DNA of 64,000 nucleotides from Chloranthus sessilifolius. Lineage: Eukaryota > Streptophyta > Magnoliopsida > Chloranthales > Chloranthaceae. Positions within the stretch are counted from its first letter, which is position 1, and each line of letters begins with the position of its first letter. The notes beneath the pieces are model-generated. The model made no database searches. It was not told where the DNA came from and worked only from the letters and a program-made list of their open reading frames with translations. A program made the position numbers and the translations under genes. The stretch is taken from the NCBI GenBank assembly GCA_021018995.1, contig CM037586.1, positions 145,370,060 through 145,434,059 of the forward strand. The letters run 5' to 3'. Positions 38,031 through 47,776 of the stretch are shown piece by piece.

Positions 38031-38099
38031 TTGAAACTAAGGTTTAGATTGAAGCCCCTATGATCTGACGAAAGAATCCTTGTCAGAATTGCTAAAAGA

Positions 38100-38117
38100 A
38101 AATAGCTTTGATACCAA
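38100..38117 (-). promoter_or_regulatory. E3 primer-binding site (initiator tRNA-Met type)
   Basis: Minus strand TTGGTATCAAAGCTATTT right after the 5' LTR. It fits the tRNA-iMet site TGGTATCAGAGC with one mismatch. Confidence 0.85.
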
Positions 38118-38118
38118 C

Positions 38119-40811
38119 TGTGACAGCCCGGATTTCGGCACCCCGAAACCCGTGCCATCAGCACGATCATCTTGACCGTGCCCCTTAACTATGCACGGAA
38201 CACTGGTATATCAAACATAAAAAGAAGTAAGAACAACTTGCGGAATTTAAATCTAATTAGAAATACTTTTCAAAAGACAGTTCTACCCTCATGCCCCTAC
38301 ATGAAGGGAGAACCGATCCGAACCATCGATGATATAAATCATTACAGATGGTTCGCCCCAAAGGAATAATCCAAACTCTATACATATACATGTTTTCACA
38401 AAATAAAGGCTTGACATACCAAGCCGTACAATCTCTACTCAAAACTCCTCAAAGTAGCACAACGGAGTCCTCTAGAAGAAGTCCTCTGGAGGTGGCTCCA
38501 ACTCCTCATGGCAGTGAAAGTCCGACTCACGGATCGGCGTCCCCAAACCTCGGTGCTACTAATGGACTGCGACGATAGGGTGAGCTACATCCTAGCCCAA
38601 TAGGGAACAAACATCTTGAACATATAAGTTATAACTCACATATATTCTATGATATACCATGCATGATGTAACTATGCATTGTTGATAAAAAGTTAAAAGC
38701 ATTCGTTTCGTTGATTTCTTATGTTTTCATTTACTCATGAAAAATCTTTGAAAAGGCCTAAAGCAAAACTTAAACTTTCAACTTAAGTAATCCCGAGCAA
38801 TATAGCATCGAGCCCCGATGAGCTACCCTTCATCGTCATCTATATAGAGCGGTTTAATGTATTCCCTGGGAATACCATATAGTACCCAAGCCCCTTTCCC
38901 CTGGGGATTGGTGGCGGGGTTTCACTTATCTCAATCAACACCCCTGGGGTGTGCTTGCTATGTACGGATAAGCCTCCGCACTGGCCTACGGTTTCGCCGC
39001 CGTATCGGTCACGGATATCCTGCCGTGTCAGTCGTGGATATCCCGCCACGTCGGTGGGGTAACCTAAGGAACCTCAAATAACAAAAATATCGGTGCCTTA
39101 CATATAGTTATTCACCGTGTAAGTGTGCTATCTTATATCAGTTAGGCCCTATCAAACATGATTCAATCTGTGGATACATCCCTGGGATGTATCCATTAAC
39201 TTGCATCACACCTGATGCTCTTATCTCTTTACTTCTTCATCCCCTGGGGATGGCTCATTCGTTTACTCTTATGAATGTCACACACACACACTTTTCACAA
39301 TTCTTTGAGCAGTAAAAATAATTGAATTGAAATTTATATCACTACATACATGCTCTTGTAAAATAAAGTACATGTTCAAGGTGTTCCCTACCTCAAGTCT
39401 TTACTTGTTCAATGCATCAAGGTCCCACGTGGCTCCTTGTGCACTAGCTTACACGTACCACCTATGTTACCACATAACAGGTGAAACACATCACAAAGGA
39501 TGTAATAAAGAAGGTATAAGACCCTCCAAGAATCTTGAAGTCAAACTTAAAAGTCAACAAAATTCATCCCAGTCGATTAATCGAAATCCCAAATCGATTA
39601 ATCGAACCTGGTTCGATTAATCGATTTCCAAAATCGATTAATCGAAGGTCAATATCGATTAATCCAAGTAATTTCCATTAATCGAAATTCTCCTTTAAAA
39701 GTAAACTCCTTTGTTGAGCGATTGAGTTTCCGTTCGATTAATCGAATCCGATTTCGATTAATCGAAATCTTCTTCAAAAGACACTTACTATTGAGCGATT
39801 CGAGTTTCCATTCGATTAATCGAATTACATTTCGATTAATCAATTCTTCGTAAAGTTCTCTTACAATTGAGCATTCGAGTTTCTATTCGATTAATCGAAT
39901 TGATTAATCGAATCTCTCCTTCGCAAAGTACACTTATTGTTGAGCGTTGACTTTCACAAGTCGATTAATCGATCCCAATTGATTAATCGAAAACTAAAAT
40001 CGATTAATCGAAATCCCATTTCGATTAGTCGATTTTTCCTTAAATCATTTCCTCCAACCCTTGGGGTCCACTGGAGGTTCCCAGTCGATTAATCGATTCT
40101 CAAATCGATTAATCGAAATCCAAATTCGATTAATCGAAATCCAACTCGATTAATCGAAATCGTGTCTTCTGACCTTTCAACTTCCTGGCCAATTTCGATT
40201 AATCGAAACCCAATTTCGATTAATCGAAATTGTCAGGTTCAAACTTTCGAAATTTGTTCTTCCCAATCTTTTCCCATACTTTTTCCTCTATTTTTTCTAA
40301 GCCATTATCCTATGATCTAACCCACATTTAACCACATCTTAACCCCTATGATCTATGCATCTTATTTACAAGAATTTACCTTGGATAGATCTCAAGTTGA
40401 TTTCTATCGATAGTTGGAAGGCTAGGGTTTCTAGCTTTGGCTCTAACGGATCCTCATTCGAATCCGGCCTCCTTAATGCTTGACTCCTTCTTCCAAACAG
40501 TTGCAATAACTCTTCTCTCACTCCTCTCTCTTTCTCTCTCTTCTTTACTTCTCTCAACCACAAAAAACATGAAAGTTAGGGTTTTCACCCTTTTTATCTT
40601 ATTTCTTTTCTCGGTGTGGAACACATACACACCCCTCGGTGTATGTTACTCTACACACTCCTCTATCTCTCCATTCTTCTACACTGGTTCACACATCACA
40701 TCCGCTCATCTCACATTAAGTTCATCTTTGAACTATCTTATGGTCAAACCTAAGACCAATCGGGCACGGATCCCGAGGTCATAGTTTAACGTGATTTTTA
40801 GGGCTATTACA
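38119..40811 (-). repeat. E3 5' LTR
   Basis: 2693 bp, close to 28020-30679 but with many small differences, clustered in the palindrome area (39570-40230) and in GC-rich hairpins near 38860-38960. Confidence 0.92.
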
Positions 40812-40816
40812 TCTCC

Positions 40817-41436
40817 TTACAATACTTTGTTCCTAATTACAAACTATCATTCACAAGAAATGTAAAGGAAAAGCTATGAAAACTTAGGTACAATCCACCA
40901 AGAGAGAAAACCTAAGAAAAATCTATTGAGAGAGAGCTAGGAGAACCCCTAACCCTAAGCCGTAGTATTGATTTTATAGGGAGCGGGCAAGACAACTTTT
41001 CAAAATAGGCTCAATCGATTGAAAGTCCATTCTCAATCGATTGAGTTCAAATTTACTTTTTGGCGATCATATTCAAATTTGAACTCAAATTTGAAGTAGA
41101 AGGAAAAAGCTGTCTTTCTGGTCAATCGATTGAGATTTGGTTTTCAATCGATTGAGATTTGGTTTTCAATCGATTGACACATAAGGGTAAGATCTTCATT
41201 CTCCTTGTGGATGCTGAGCTAATCAATTATTTTCACGGATTTCGATGCTTCTGCTGACTTCTTGGTCCAATGTTCTTGTGTAACCCTTAATTATCCTCTT
41301 TTACGCTCTTTGAAGATCCAATGGTCAGAAACACCTGAAATCAGTAAAACTAGACAACAGCCATCAGATAGCTTTCATCGGATAGCTAAATATTAGTATT
41401 AGGGTGCGAAATATAGTCATATTTCGACACAGATCA
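40817..41436 (-). repeat. E1 5' LTR, right part (after E3)
   Basis: Continues the LTR from 28019 (TACAATACTTTGTTCC). Palindrome arrays near 41010-41043 and 41122-41177. The second array has three members where the 3' LTR has two. Ends CAGATCA at 41436. Confidence 0.88.
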
Positions 41437-41723
41437 ATTACCTTCCGAAAAAATCAATCTATAATAGGATTGTCCCTTCCTCTATTGGACCATGGCTTAT
41501 TCACTCTTTCTTTCCATATTGATTTCCAATTATTCTTTGCCTTCAAAATCTAGAAAAACGCATCCATTAATTTAACTATATGGATATATATACATATATA
41601 TAAAGTAATATAAATGAGTGTGCCCAAAACATCATATACTTACCGGAGATTTCTCAGTTGGCAAATCAAATCATTGATCTCCAGGCCCAAAAGTTTTAGC
41701 ACTACAAAAAATAAGACTATTAG

Positions 41724-44333
41724 TGTAACGATCCAAAAATTCTGAACAAGAACCTGACTACTTTGATATGCGTGCTCAGCACGAAAATCGAGACAAATTT
41801 AAAAATTTATAATCAATATTATTAGAAATAAGATTAGCCCATAGTTAAATAAAATCATGTACGACTTCATGTGTAAGTCTGAGGCTAGGAAGATGTCGAT
41901 GCAGCATGTTACGCCGTAGCGACTATGTTCGTGCTCCACACTGAAGTTTAAATTTGGAGGAGACTGAAATATCAGAGATATTTCAGGTCATTAGCTTATA
42001 AGAGAAGGAATGGGATCTGGGATGTTCATCTTCCACCTCCTTCTTCTTGTTTCTGTATCTAATAAACCCTAAGCTAGGAGAAGAAGGTTTAGTTGGTTTT
42101 TCAAAGAAACGTGTGTGAGAGAACTTAGGTTAGTGATCACTTGATTTGAGAGTGGGCAATTGACGTTGATACGTCGAATCTTCTTGGCAGAAGTGTGCTA
42201 TCACTACGTGAAGAAGCGGTGCCACTGATTTCCATTTTCGAGTCAAGGGGGGGTGACAAACCCCAGACCCCGGATCCGAATCCTTCCCGGATCGCGTTTG
42301 CCGAAACCCTGAAAGAGCCCAATTTGAGGTGATCTTTTATGTTTAATAAGGACAAGGTTAAAGCCTCATGTGTGTGTGTGTGTATAGGTGTGTGTGAGTG
42401 GTTGTTAGAAACCATGAATGATAAGGGGTTAAAATGGGTTAAAGGAGGTGACCGCCATTAATGACAGAGAACTGTCATTATTGATCGATCAATACTGGAT
42501 TGATCGATCAATGAGAGGCATTGATCGATCAATATGTATAAGCGTTAAGTGGGAACAGTAGGGGCATCTTTCTAAAAGTTCAGTGCCCGAGAGTATTGAT
42601 CGATCAATTTGTTAATTGATCGATCAATTCTGAGCATTGATCGATCATAGAAAGAGTGATCGATCAATGAAAAAGATTGATTGATCAATAAGGGTATTGA
42701 TCGATCAATGAAAAGATTTATCGATCAATAAGGGCATTGATTGATCAATCTATATAAAGTTAGTGTGAATTGATCGATCAACTAGGCTAGTGATCGATCA
42801 ATTTTCCTCTGTCAAATGTGAAGAATAAGAGGCTATTGATCGATCAATTGAAGCATTGATCGATCAATGAGATGGATTGATCGATCAATCAAGGCTATTG
42901 ATCGATCAATTAACCTTGATCACCTGTGAGTTTTGTGAAGGGTTGAACGATCAATGAGATCATTGATCGATCAATGAGGTGGATTGATCGATCAATCAAG
43001 GCTGTTGATCGATCAATCACCCCTGTTTTTGACCTGTTTTAATTTTGTAAATTAAGTGCTACTAAACACCGCGATAGTTAATGTTCTGACATCCCTGACA
43101 CCTAGTGTACTATATTTATAGTCCAGGATCAGACCTTGACGCTCTGAAAAGCTTTGAATTTACTTAGAAAGAGGTCTGATCTAAGGTAGGGGAAATCCAA
43201 TCTAAAATATTTTTTACTATGATTTCATTATTCCTTCATATCTACACCCTGATATCTGTCTTAACAAGCATGTTTACATATCATAAATCTCTGGTTTATT
43301 TCCTATTTTGATATTCTGAAACCTGCTTCTGATTTCTGTTATCTGATTTGTGAGGTCTATGTGTGTATGTGATTTAATGATTTAACCAGATGATCCCCAC
43401 CGACTCGGCGGTATATCCGTGCCTGGCACACTTCTGCATCTACTTTGTTAATCCCTCGACATAATTGCACTCTATAGATGAGGTATTATTGCATCATGAA
43501 ATTATTCATGTGAACGACGATTGGTTGGGGTTTCCTATCGGTAAATTCCTTATTACTCCGTGTTATATATTTACGGGAGTTTCTTAAGTTAGAAAAATAT
43601 ATACAATTTAAGTCACCGATTTTACACATGTATAGCATTTGTTTCTTATTTAAAAGCTCAGTATTTGATCTGATTTTGCTTTGTCTGTACGTTCTGATTT
43701 GATTTCCTGCTTGAGATATCATATCTTGCATATTCAATATATTTTTTGTTGGGATTCTTCTATTGAGCTTAGATGTAGCTCACTCTGTTTCTATAAAAAA
43801 TTATAGGTTCTGAGGCTAGAGCTCTCGGCACCGAGAGCAATCCAAATTACCAGCCTGATCCAGAGGCTGAGGCTGAGGACGAGGAGACTGACATCCAGGC
43901 GGACGATTTTTATCCATAGTCTGGGTACTTGAGTATTTCATTTTGGGATTTTTGTATGATACTCTGGATTATTGTGTGCCTGGTGGCCACCATCTGTATT
44001 TAGTATTATTGTAGACGTTGTATTTCTTTGTATTATTATACATTCTATCGGAATCATTATTAGGAACCATTGTTTTGGGTGATGGATGTCCATTACCAGT
44101 GGTTCTTCTTGGTTCTTTTTTGGGACTGTATATTCTTTTGTCTTTATATAGATGCTTTGTTATTGTTTTATTTTATTTTACGAGCCTTGTATGATGGCTC
44201 GATCTGTCACTACTGGACAGTGTCTGCTTTGATTTTCGCTAGGCGAGCAGACACTCTGTGATTGTCCTGGGGATCATCCAGAGCATGTTCCTGATGGCAC
44301 GGATTTTCGAACATGAAAATTCGGGCTGTCACA
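41724..44333 (+). repeat. E4: solo LTR of a Tekay-type chromovirus
   Basis: 2610 bp, TGTAACGATCC to GGGCTGTCACA, duplication ATTAG (41719-41723, 44334-44338). No gag-pol. Contains about 20 TTGATCGATCAA-type palindromes (42482-43020), the block GACGATTGGTTGGGGTTTCC (43517-43536) shared with E5, and the conserved acidic reading frame at 43806-43919. Confidence 0.92.
43806..43919 (+). CDS. Conserved 37-codon acidic reading frame in the E4 LTR
   Basis: Begins GSEARALGTESNPNYQPDP, then EAEAEDEETDIQADDFYP and stop. The E5 frame at 51621-51734 has the same length with no indel. From codon 8 on I count nine synonymous differences against four conservative amino-acid changes (D/N twice, V/I, E/D). 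No ATG starts it: it is probably the last exon of a spliced LTR transcript, since TTATAG precedes it. No known domain. It could be the C-terminus of a small acidic protein, or the similarity could be due to recent common descent under little selection. Confidence 0.4.
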   Translation, partial: GSEARALGTESNPNYQPDPEAEAEDEETDIQADDFYP

Positions 44334-44556
44334 ATTAGCGGCAATCAAAACTGCCGCTATTAACAAAAAAGATGCCGCTAATATCCTCGTCGCTAATAGT
44401 CTTAATAGCCTTTAATAGTTTTTTTGTTAATAGTAACAGTTTTTTTTGCCGCTAATAGTTTCATTTTTTGTAGTGTAGTGAAGACAAGGTTCCAGGTACT
44501 TCTTCTAAAACTACTTTGGACAAATTATCCACTAAAATTGCTAATCTTCTAAAAGC

Positions 44557-44649
44557 CTGGCCATGGAGAAAAGGGGTATTAATTCAATAAAAACCTCTGT
44601 ATTAAATGAAATGAACAGAAGGAGGTGAAAAAGTGCCCAATCGTCTTAC
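44557..44649 (-). other. Intron of the host gene
   Basis: 93 bp between donor GTAAGACG and acceptor CCATGGCCAG on the minus strand, an ordinary plant intron length. Phase 0 on both sides. Confidence 0.5.
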
Positions 44650-44768
44650 AATTAAAGCTGGAAGAGAAATGATGACCAATGAGATAATAGCTCCAATCCC
44701 ACTGCTTGCATAACAGTCAAAGTAAGAAAATTTGACACTTCTCGGGAATTCAAGACACTTGAGATGAA
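44650..44768 (-). pseudogene. Upstream exon of the host gene (membrane segment)
   Basis: Minus strand after a TTTCATCTCAAG acceptor: CLEFPRSVKFSYFDCYASSG, then IGAIISLVIISLPALI, then donor. 16 uninterrupted hydrophobic residues suggest one membrane helix. No start codon is seen; further exons should lie to the right. Confidence 0.45.
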
Positions 44769-44769
44769 A

Positions 44770-45077
44770 TCAATCATAATAATGGGCTGTTTCTCTTAAA
44801 TAAATCCATTAGCTGAATTGTGTGTGAAAATGGAGACTAGAAAAAGTGCAAGAGTGATGCATAGAAAGCAGTTATATTAATGATGCAAAAATATAATTGG
44901 AAACATGACTTGAGATGGTATTAGGTATCAGACCCGAGTGTCAGCCTTGGGAGGTGCACTGATATTTATGAGCACGCAAATCAGTGAGAAAAGGCATATA
45001 CTTATGCTTAGGCAATGGTCACGAGTATGGGCGCTTAGCATGGAGTAGCGGTGGAAGAGATTCTCAAGAAGTGACTA

Positions 45078-45110
<33 letters not shown>
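44770..45110. other. No recognised gene
   Basis: AT-rich, with no frame of interest. It may be intron of the minus-strand host gene. The passage GGTATCAGACCCGAGTGTC near 44926 looks like a dispersed repeat but I could not assign it. Confidence 0.3.
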
Positions 45111-45113
<3 letters not shown>

Positions 45114-45114
45114 T

Positions 45115-45199
45115 GAAAGCACCATTTTTTTAATTTTTTTAAAAAATGGTGCTTTTACAGTTTTCTGAAGTTCCAAAAACCGTGAAAGCACGGTTTTTC
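45115..45199. other. Two adjacent hairpins next to an (AT)n run
   Basis: Arms GCACCATTTTTT and AAAAAATGGTGC form a stem around 45119-45152. At 45175-45198 AAAAACCGTG, AAAG, CACGGTTTTT is a perfect 10-bp stem with a four-base loop. An (AT)n tract lies at 45081-45110. Confidence 0.8.
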
Positions 45200-45239
45200 A
45201 AAAGCCTTTGAGGTCGGATCTTTTTTGCTAAAAAAATTT

Positions 45240-45650
45240 GTTTTTGAAGCATTGTCTTTATTTAGTGACCAAAAATCTTTCTTTAAAAATTGACATGTCT
45301 AAAGTATATGATCGAATTGAGTATTTATTTGAGGTACTCTCAATTTAGTTTTTCGAATCAGTGCATTAAGCTCTTTTTTTTATGGATTACGCTAATTACT
45401 GGATATCTAAGTTCTTGTACGTATTCAGCGTTGATTAATGGCTCTCCTAGTGGTTATTTTCATAGATTATGCAGGCCTCGGCAAGGAGTCCCGCTTTCTC
45501 CTACTCACTTTATCATTTTTGAGGAGTGCTTAGGATCCTTTTCTATCTTTTGAAGCAAGGGAAATCTCTCTTTACCAGATTCTTAGAGGTTAATTGCCAA
45601 CTGATTAGTCAGTTGCTTTTTACCAATGACGAGCTCCCAGTGTGTACGCA
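45240..45650 (+). pseudogene. LINE reverse-transcriptase fragment
   Basis: Plus-strand ORF 45290-45553 with frame changes. DMSKAYDRIEW-like start (read as MTCLKYMIELSIYL in a shifted frame), SNQCIKL, then ALINGSPSGYFHRLCRPRQG and VPLSPTHF. Plant L1 RT has SVLVNG.P.GYF...RGLRQGDPLSPYLF at this place. No active-site FADD box is intact. A short, old relic. Confidence 0.7.
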
Positions 45651-47200
45651 ATGCACAAAAAATACTAAACGCGCTAGTGTTTCCTTTCAACTTACAAAGT
45701 CATAATTGAACAACAAATCAACTAGCAAAAGAGCATTTTCTTTACATTACAAAATGCTACAATGAAATTTCAGTAACCATCAAGGTGAACATGTGGCCAG
45801 CTTTCATGGCCCTATTGTTGCTGTTGATATGAACATCAACGACTGAGAAACTGAATCTCACTCCCAGGTCGCGATCAATTCCTTGCTGCAAATTTTTACT
45901 TCTCTTCCTTCACTTTATGTTGGAGAGAAATGAATTATTGTATGGGTTCAGTACTAAGATCGGATTGGATTCATTGATAGTGATTCGTTGGACAGACTCA
46001 CCTTATTTACCGGCCTCTCTTCACTCTCCCATTAGAGAAGATATAATTTGCAACTCTTATAGATTGTAATCTTCTCCTCTTCTTAATAAATGGGCGGGGA
46101 CCCTCCAACCCCAATTAACTACCAGAAAGAAAAAAAGGCTACAATGAAAAAGTTCTGATGATTAAACTGTTGGAAACTTGATATGGATTCATCGATCGAT
46201 CCATCTATCCAAATTAAGCCGTAGGATCTAGGCGCATAATCAATTAAAAACAATAAACTCATAATTCATAAACTAAGTAAATATGCGCACCTTGAGTGTG
46301 AGCCATTAATGGTAAGTTTCCGATCTTCAACGATCTTTTCGCCTTCAAAATCTCCTAGCACAATAGGGATGCTTTCGCTAATAGGGAGGATTGAATTGTG
46401 TCGAGCAATCGTTTGGACTAAACACCCCTTATATTTATAGCCAAAGAGTCCTTTCCCATTAAGGACTGAAAATACTAATTATTTTGTGATTAGAAATTAC
46501 AATCATACCACAACTAAAAGACCTACTTATTAGTTGCATATTCTTTTCAAATTCACCGGAATAGCAACTACACATCTCAAGGTTGATCTTATGCCATTCA
46601 ACGGTCAACGATTTGACCATAATGATGGCCACCAAAATAGAAACTTCTAACAAAAATTCCATTTTGAGATTTATTCATGGAACTCTTTTGACCAACTATT
46701 GGTCACTCGCTTCTTTTCTTTCTTCTTTTTTACATAATATTTTTTCACCTAAACAAGTGATTATGGCAACGTTTGCAGACTTGACTATGCTTCCCATGGT
46801 CGTGAATTTGAAACTCCCCTTCTGCGATAAATGAGTACCATGTAAAGAGCATAAATCATGAAATACTCGTGATATGGTGGGGGCGATGGCAACCGTAGGG
46901 ATTAGTGGGACAGTCCATCTTCTCAGAAAAAGAGAAATACAAAGTTCCATTTATTGCACAAAATTATTAGATGTTGTGGCAGCCTACCCTCGTACAAATA
47001 TGACAGACGTCACTCATATAAAGATCTATTTCTTAAGAAACGAGAAATTATGTAAGGCATAGATCGAAAGTCTCCCGTATAACATTGTTTGATAAGACTT
47101 GGAAGGCTTGAGCTGGCGGCTGGCCTCAATGAAGATGCTACTTGTCCATTGTGTGCAATGAAGTGATTGATCATTCCAGCTTGTCACCTTAACTTACCTA
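45651..47200. other. Unassigned region, possible degraded LTR
   Basis: No supported gene. TGTTGGAAAC at 46171 and a minus-strand TATA-like CTATAAATATAAGGGG (46428-46443) would fit a Copia LTR on the minus strand, but I found no matching end or duplication. A minus-strand open stretch of 84 codons (46950-46696) shows no recognisable family. Confidence 0.25.
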
Positions 47201-47204
47201 ATTT

Positions 47205-47450
47205 TTAGGTCACCGTATTATATCCATCATTGTGTTGGAGCTCAAAGGACTGAAATGACGGAGAATCGCCATTATTTTCAGACCTGTAGGTCATGAAAGC
47301 ATAGTTCCTGTGCAGCCTCCATTGTTGCTGCGGTGGTTGCACAAGTAAAACGAGGGATGCATCAGCAATGAGTGAATGGACACGAGGGTGTGTAGGGTTG
47401 TCAATTTCCAAGCCTGACCCTAGAGACACTAGCGAAGGAACCTGTGAACA
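47205..47450 (-). other. Possible upstream exon, minus strand
   Basis: Minus-strand open stretch with balanced amino acids (SLIADASLVLLVQPPQQQWR, LHRNYAFMTYRSENNGDSPS) that ends at a possible GT donor (ATACG then GTGACC). It is on the strand of the host gene fragments at 41.6-44.8 kb and could be its first coding exon. No family recognised. Confidence 0.22.
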
Positions 47451-47776
47451 TTAACCTAGCTACCGTAGAGTAGAATTCTCTCATCAGAGTTTATCTCCAA
47501 GATATCAGAGTTTATCTCCAATATACGTTGCTGAATCAATAATTGAATGGATGCTGGGATCAAACTCTCAATTCAATGTGTCCAATTTGGATGATTCCAC
47601 ACTGCTGTATGTGAAGTCAAACAATTAAATTAGACGTTGCAATTCATAAATATTTTGGACGACAATCCCTAAATATTTGTGCATGCCCCCCCTTTTTCAT
47701 CTATGTTTCTTTTACCCTCGTAACTCTTTTTTGATTGGTAAGATTAGTATTTCATTAAATACAATAAAGATATAAC

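Larger units (their letters stand above)
28020..40811 (-). mobile_element. E3: Tekay-type chromovirus inserted in the E1 LTR
   Basis: Complete 12.8-kb element. LTRs 28020-30679 and 38119-40811 begin TGTGACAGCCCGG and end GGGCTATTACA. Duplication TCTCC at 28015-28019 and 40812-40816. Minus-strand order is 5' LTR, initiator-Met primer site, gag, protease, RT/RNase H, integrase with chromodomain, an additional frame and polypurine tract. Chromodomain and the tract context (TTTTCGAGGCGAAAATTCCC then GGTGGGGAGGA) place it in the Tekay/Del group. Coding frames are fragmented, so it is not autonomous now. Confidence 0.93.
1..41436 (-). mobile_element. E1: outer Athila-type Ty3/gypsy retrotransposon, nested and degenerate
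   Basis: The two LTRs (1-1311, cut by the window start, and 27273-41436, interrupted by E3) are clearly alike and bracket, on the minus strand, a tRNA-Asp-like primer site, gag, protease, RT/RNase H, integrase, a 3' additional reading frame and a purine-rich tract. Phrases such as QLNYTTIEKELLVVVYALDKF and ADHLSRI are typical of the Athila/Tat branch. The interior is broken by a truncated LTR (6414-7725), an opposite solo LTR (11411-12611) and E2 (13505-25433). The base run after the right LTR, ATTAC at 41437-41441, should be the target-site duplication, but its partner lies outside the window. All reading frames have stops or frameshifts, so the element is inactive. Family assignment is by motif recognition. 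Confidence 0.85.
41700..44475. mobile_element. CACTA-like MITE (copy 1), interrupted by a solo LTR
   Basis: Starts CACTACAAAAAATAAG and ends ATTTTTTGTAGTG, with duplication TAG (41697-41699, 44476-44478). Without the insert it is about 161 bp. The body repeats GCCGCTAATAG. It has no coding capacity. Confidence 0.9.
41644..44556 (-). pseudogene. Host gene exon split by a MITE and a solo LTR
   Basis: Two minus-strand blocks read as one exon once the inserts are removed: 44556-44476 and 41699-41644. They encode AFRRLAILVDNLSKVVLEEV, then PGTLSSLKLLGLEINDLICQ and LRNLR. The exon begins after a splice acceptor (TCCATGGCCAG before 44556) and ends at a donor (GTAAG, minus strand, 41643-41639). The upstream exon 44768-44650 ends in phase 0 with a membrane-like segment, IGAIISLVIISLPALI. 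I take this as a nuclear gene for a small membrane-anchored, coiled-coil protein, possibly of the plastid YtxG/DUF948-like type. That last step is a guess. The E1 insertion lies in the next intron. Confidence 0.55.

Noticed and set aside
46171..46900. Copia solo LTR starting TGTTGGAAAC
   Set aside because: A TATA-like box fits, but no second end or duplication could be found, so not listed as an element.
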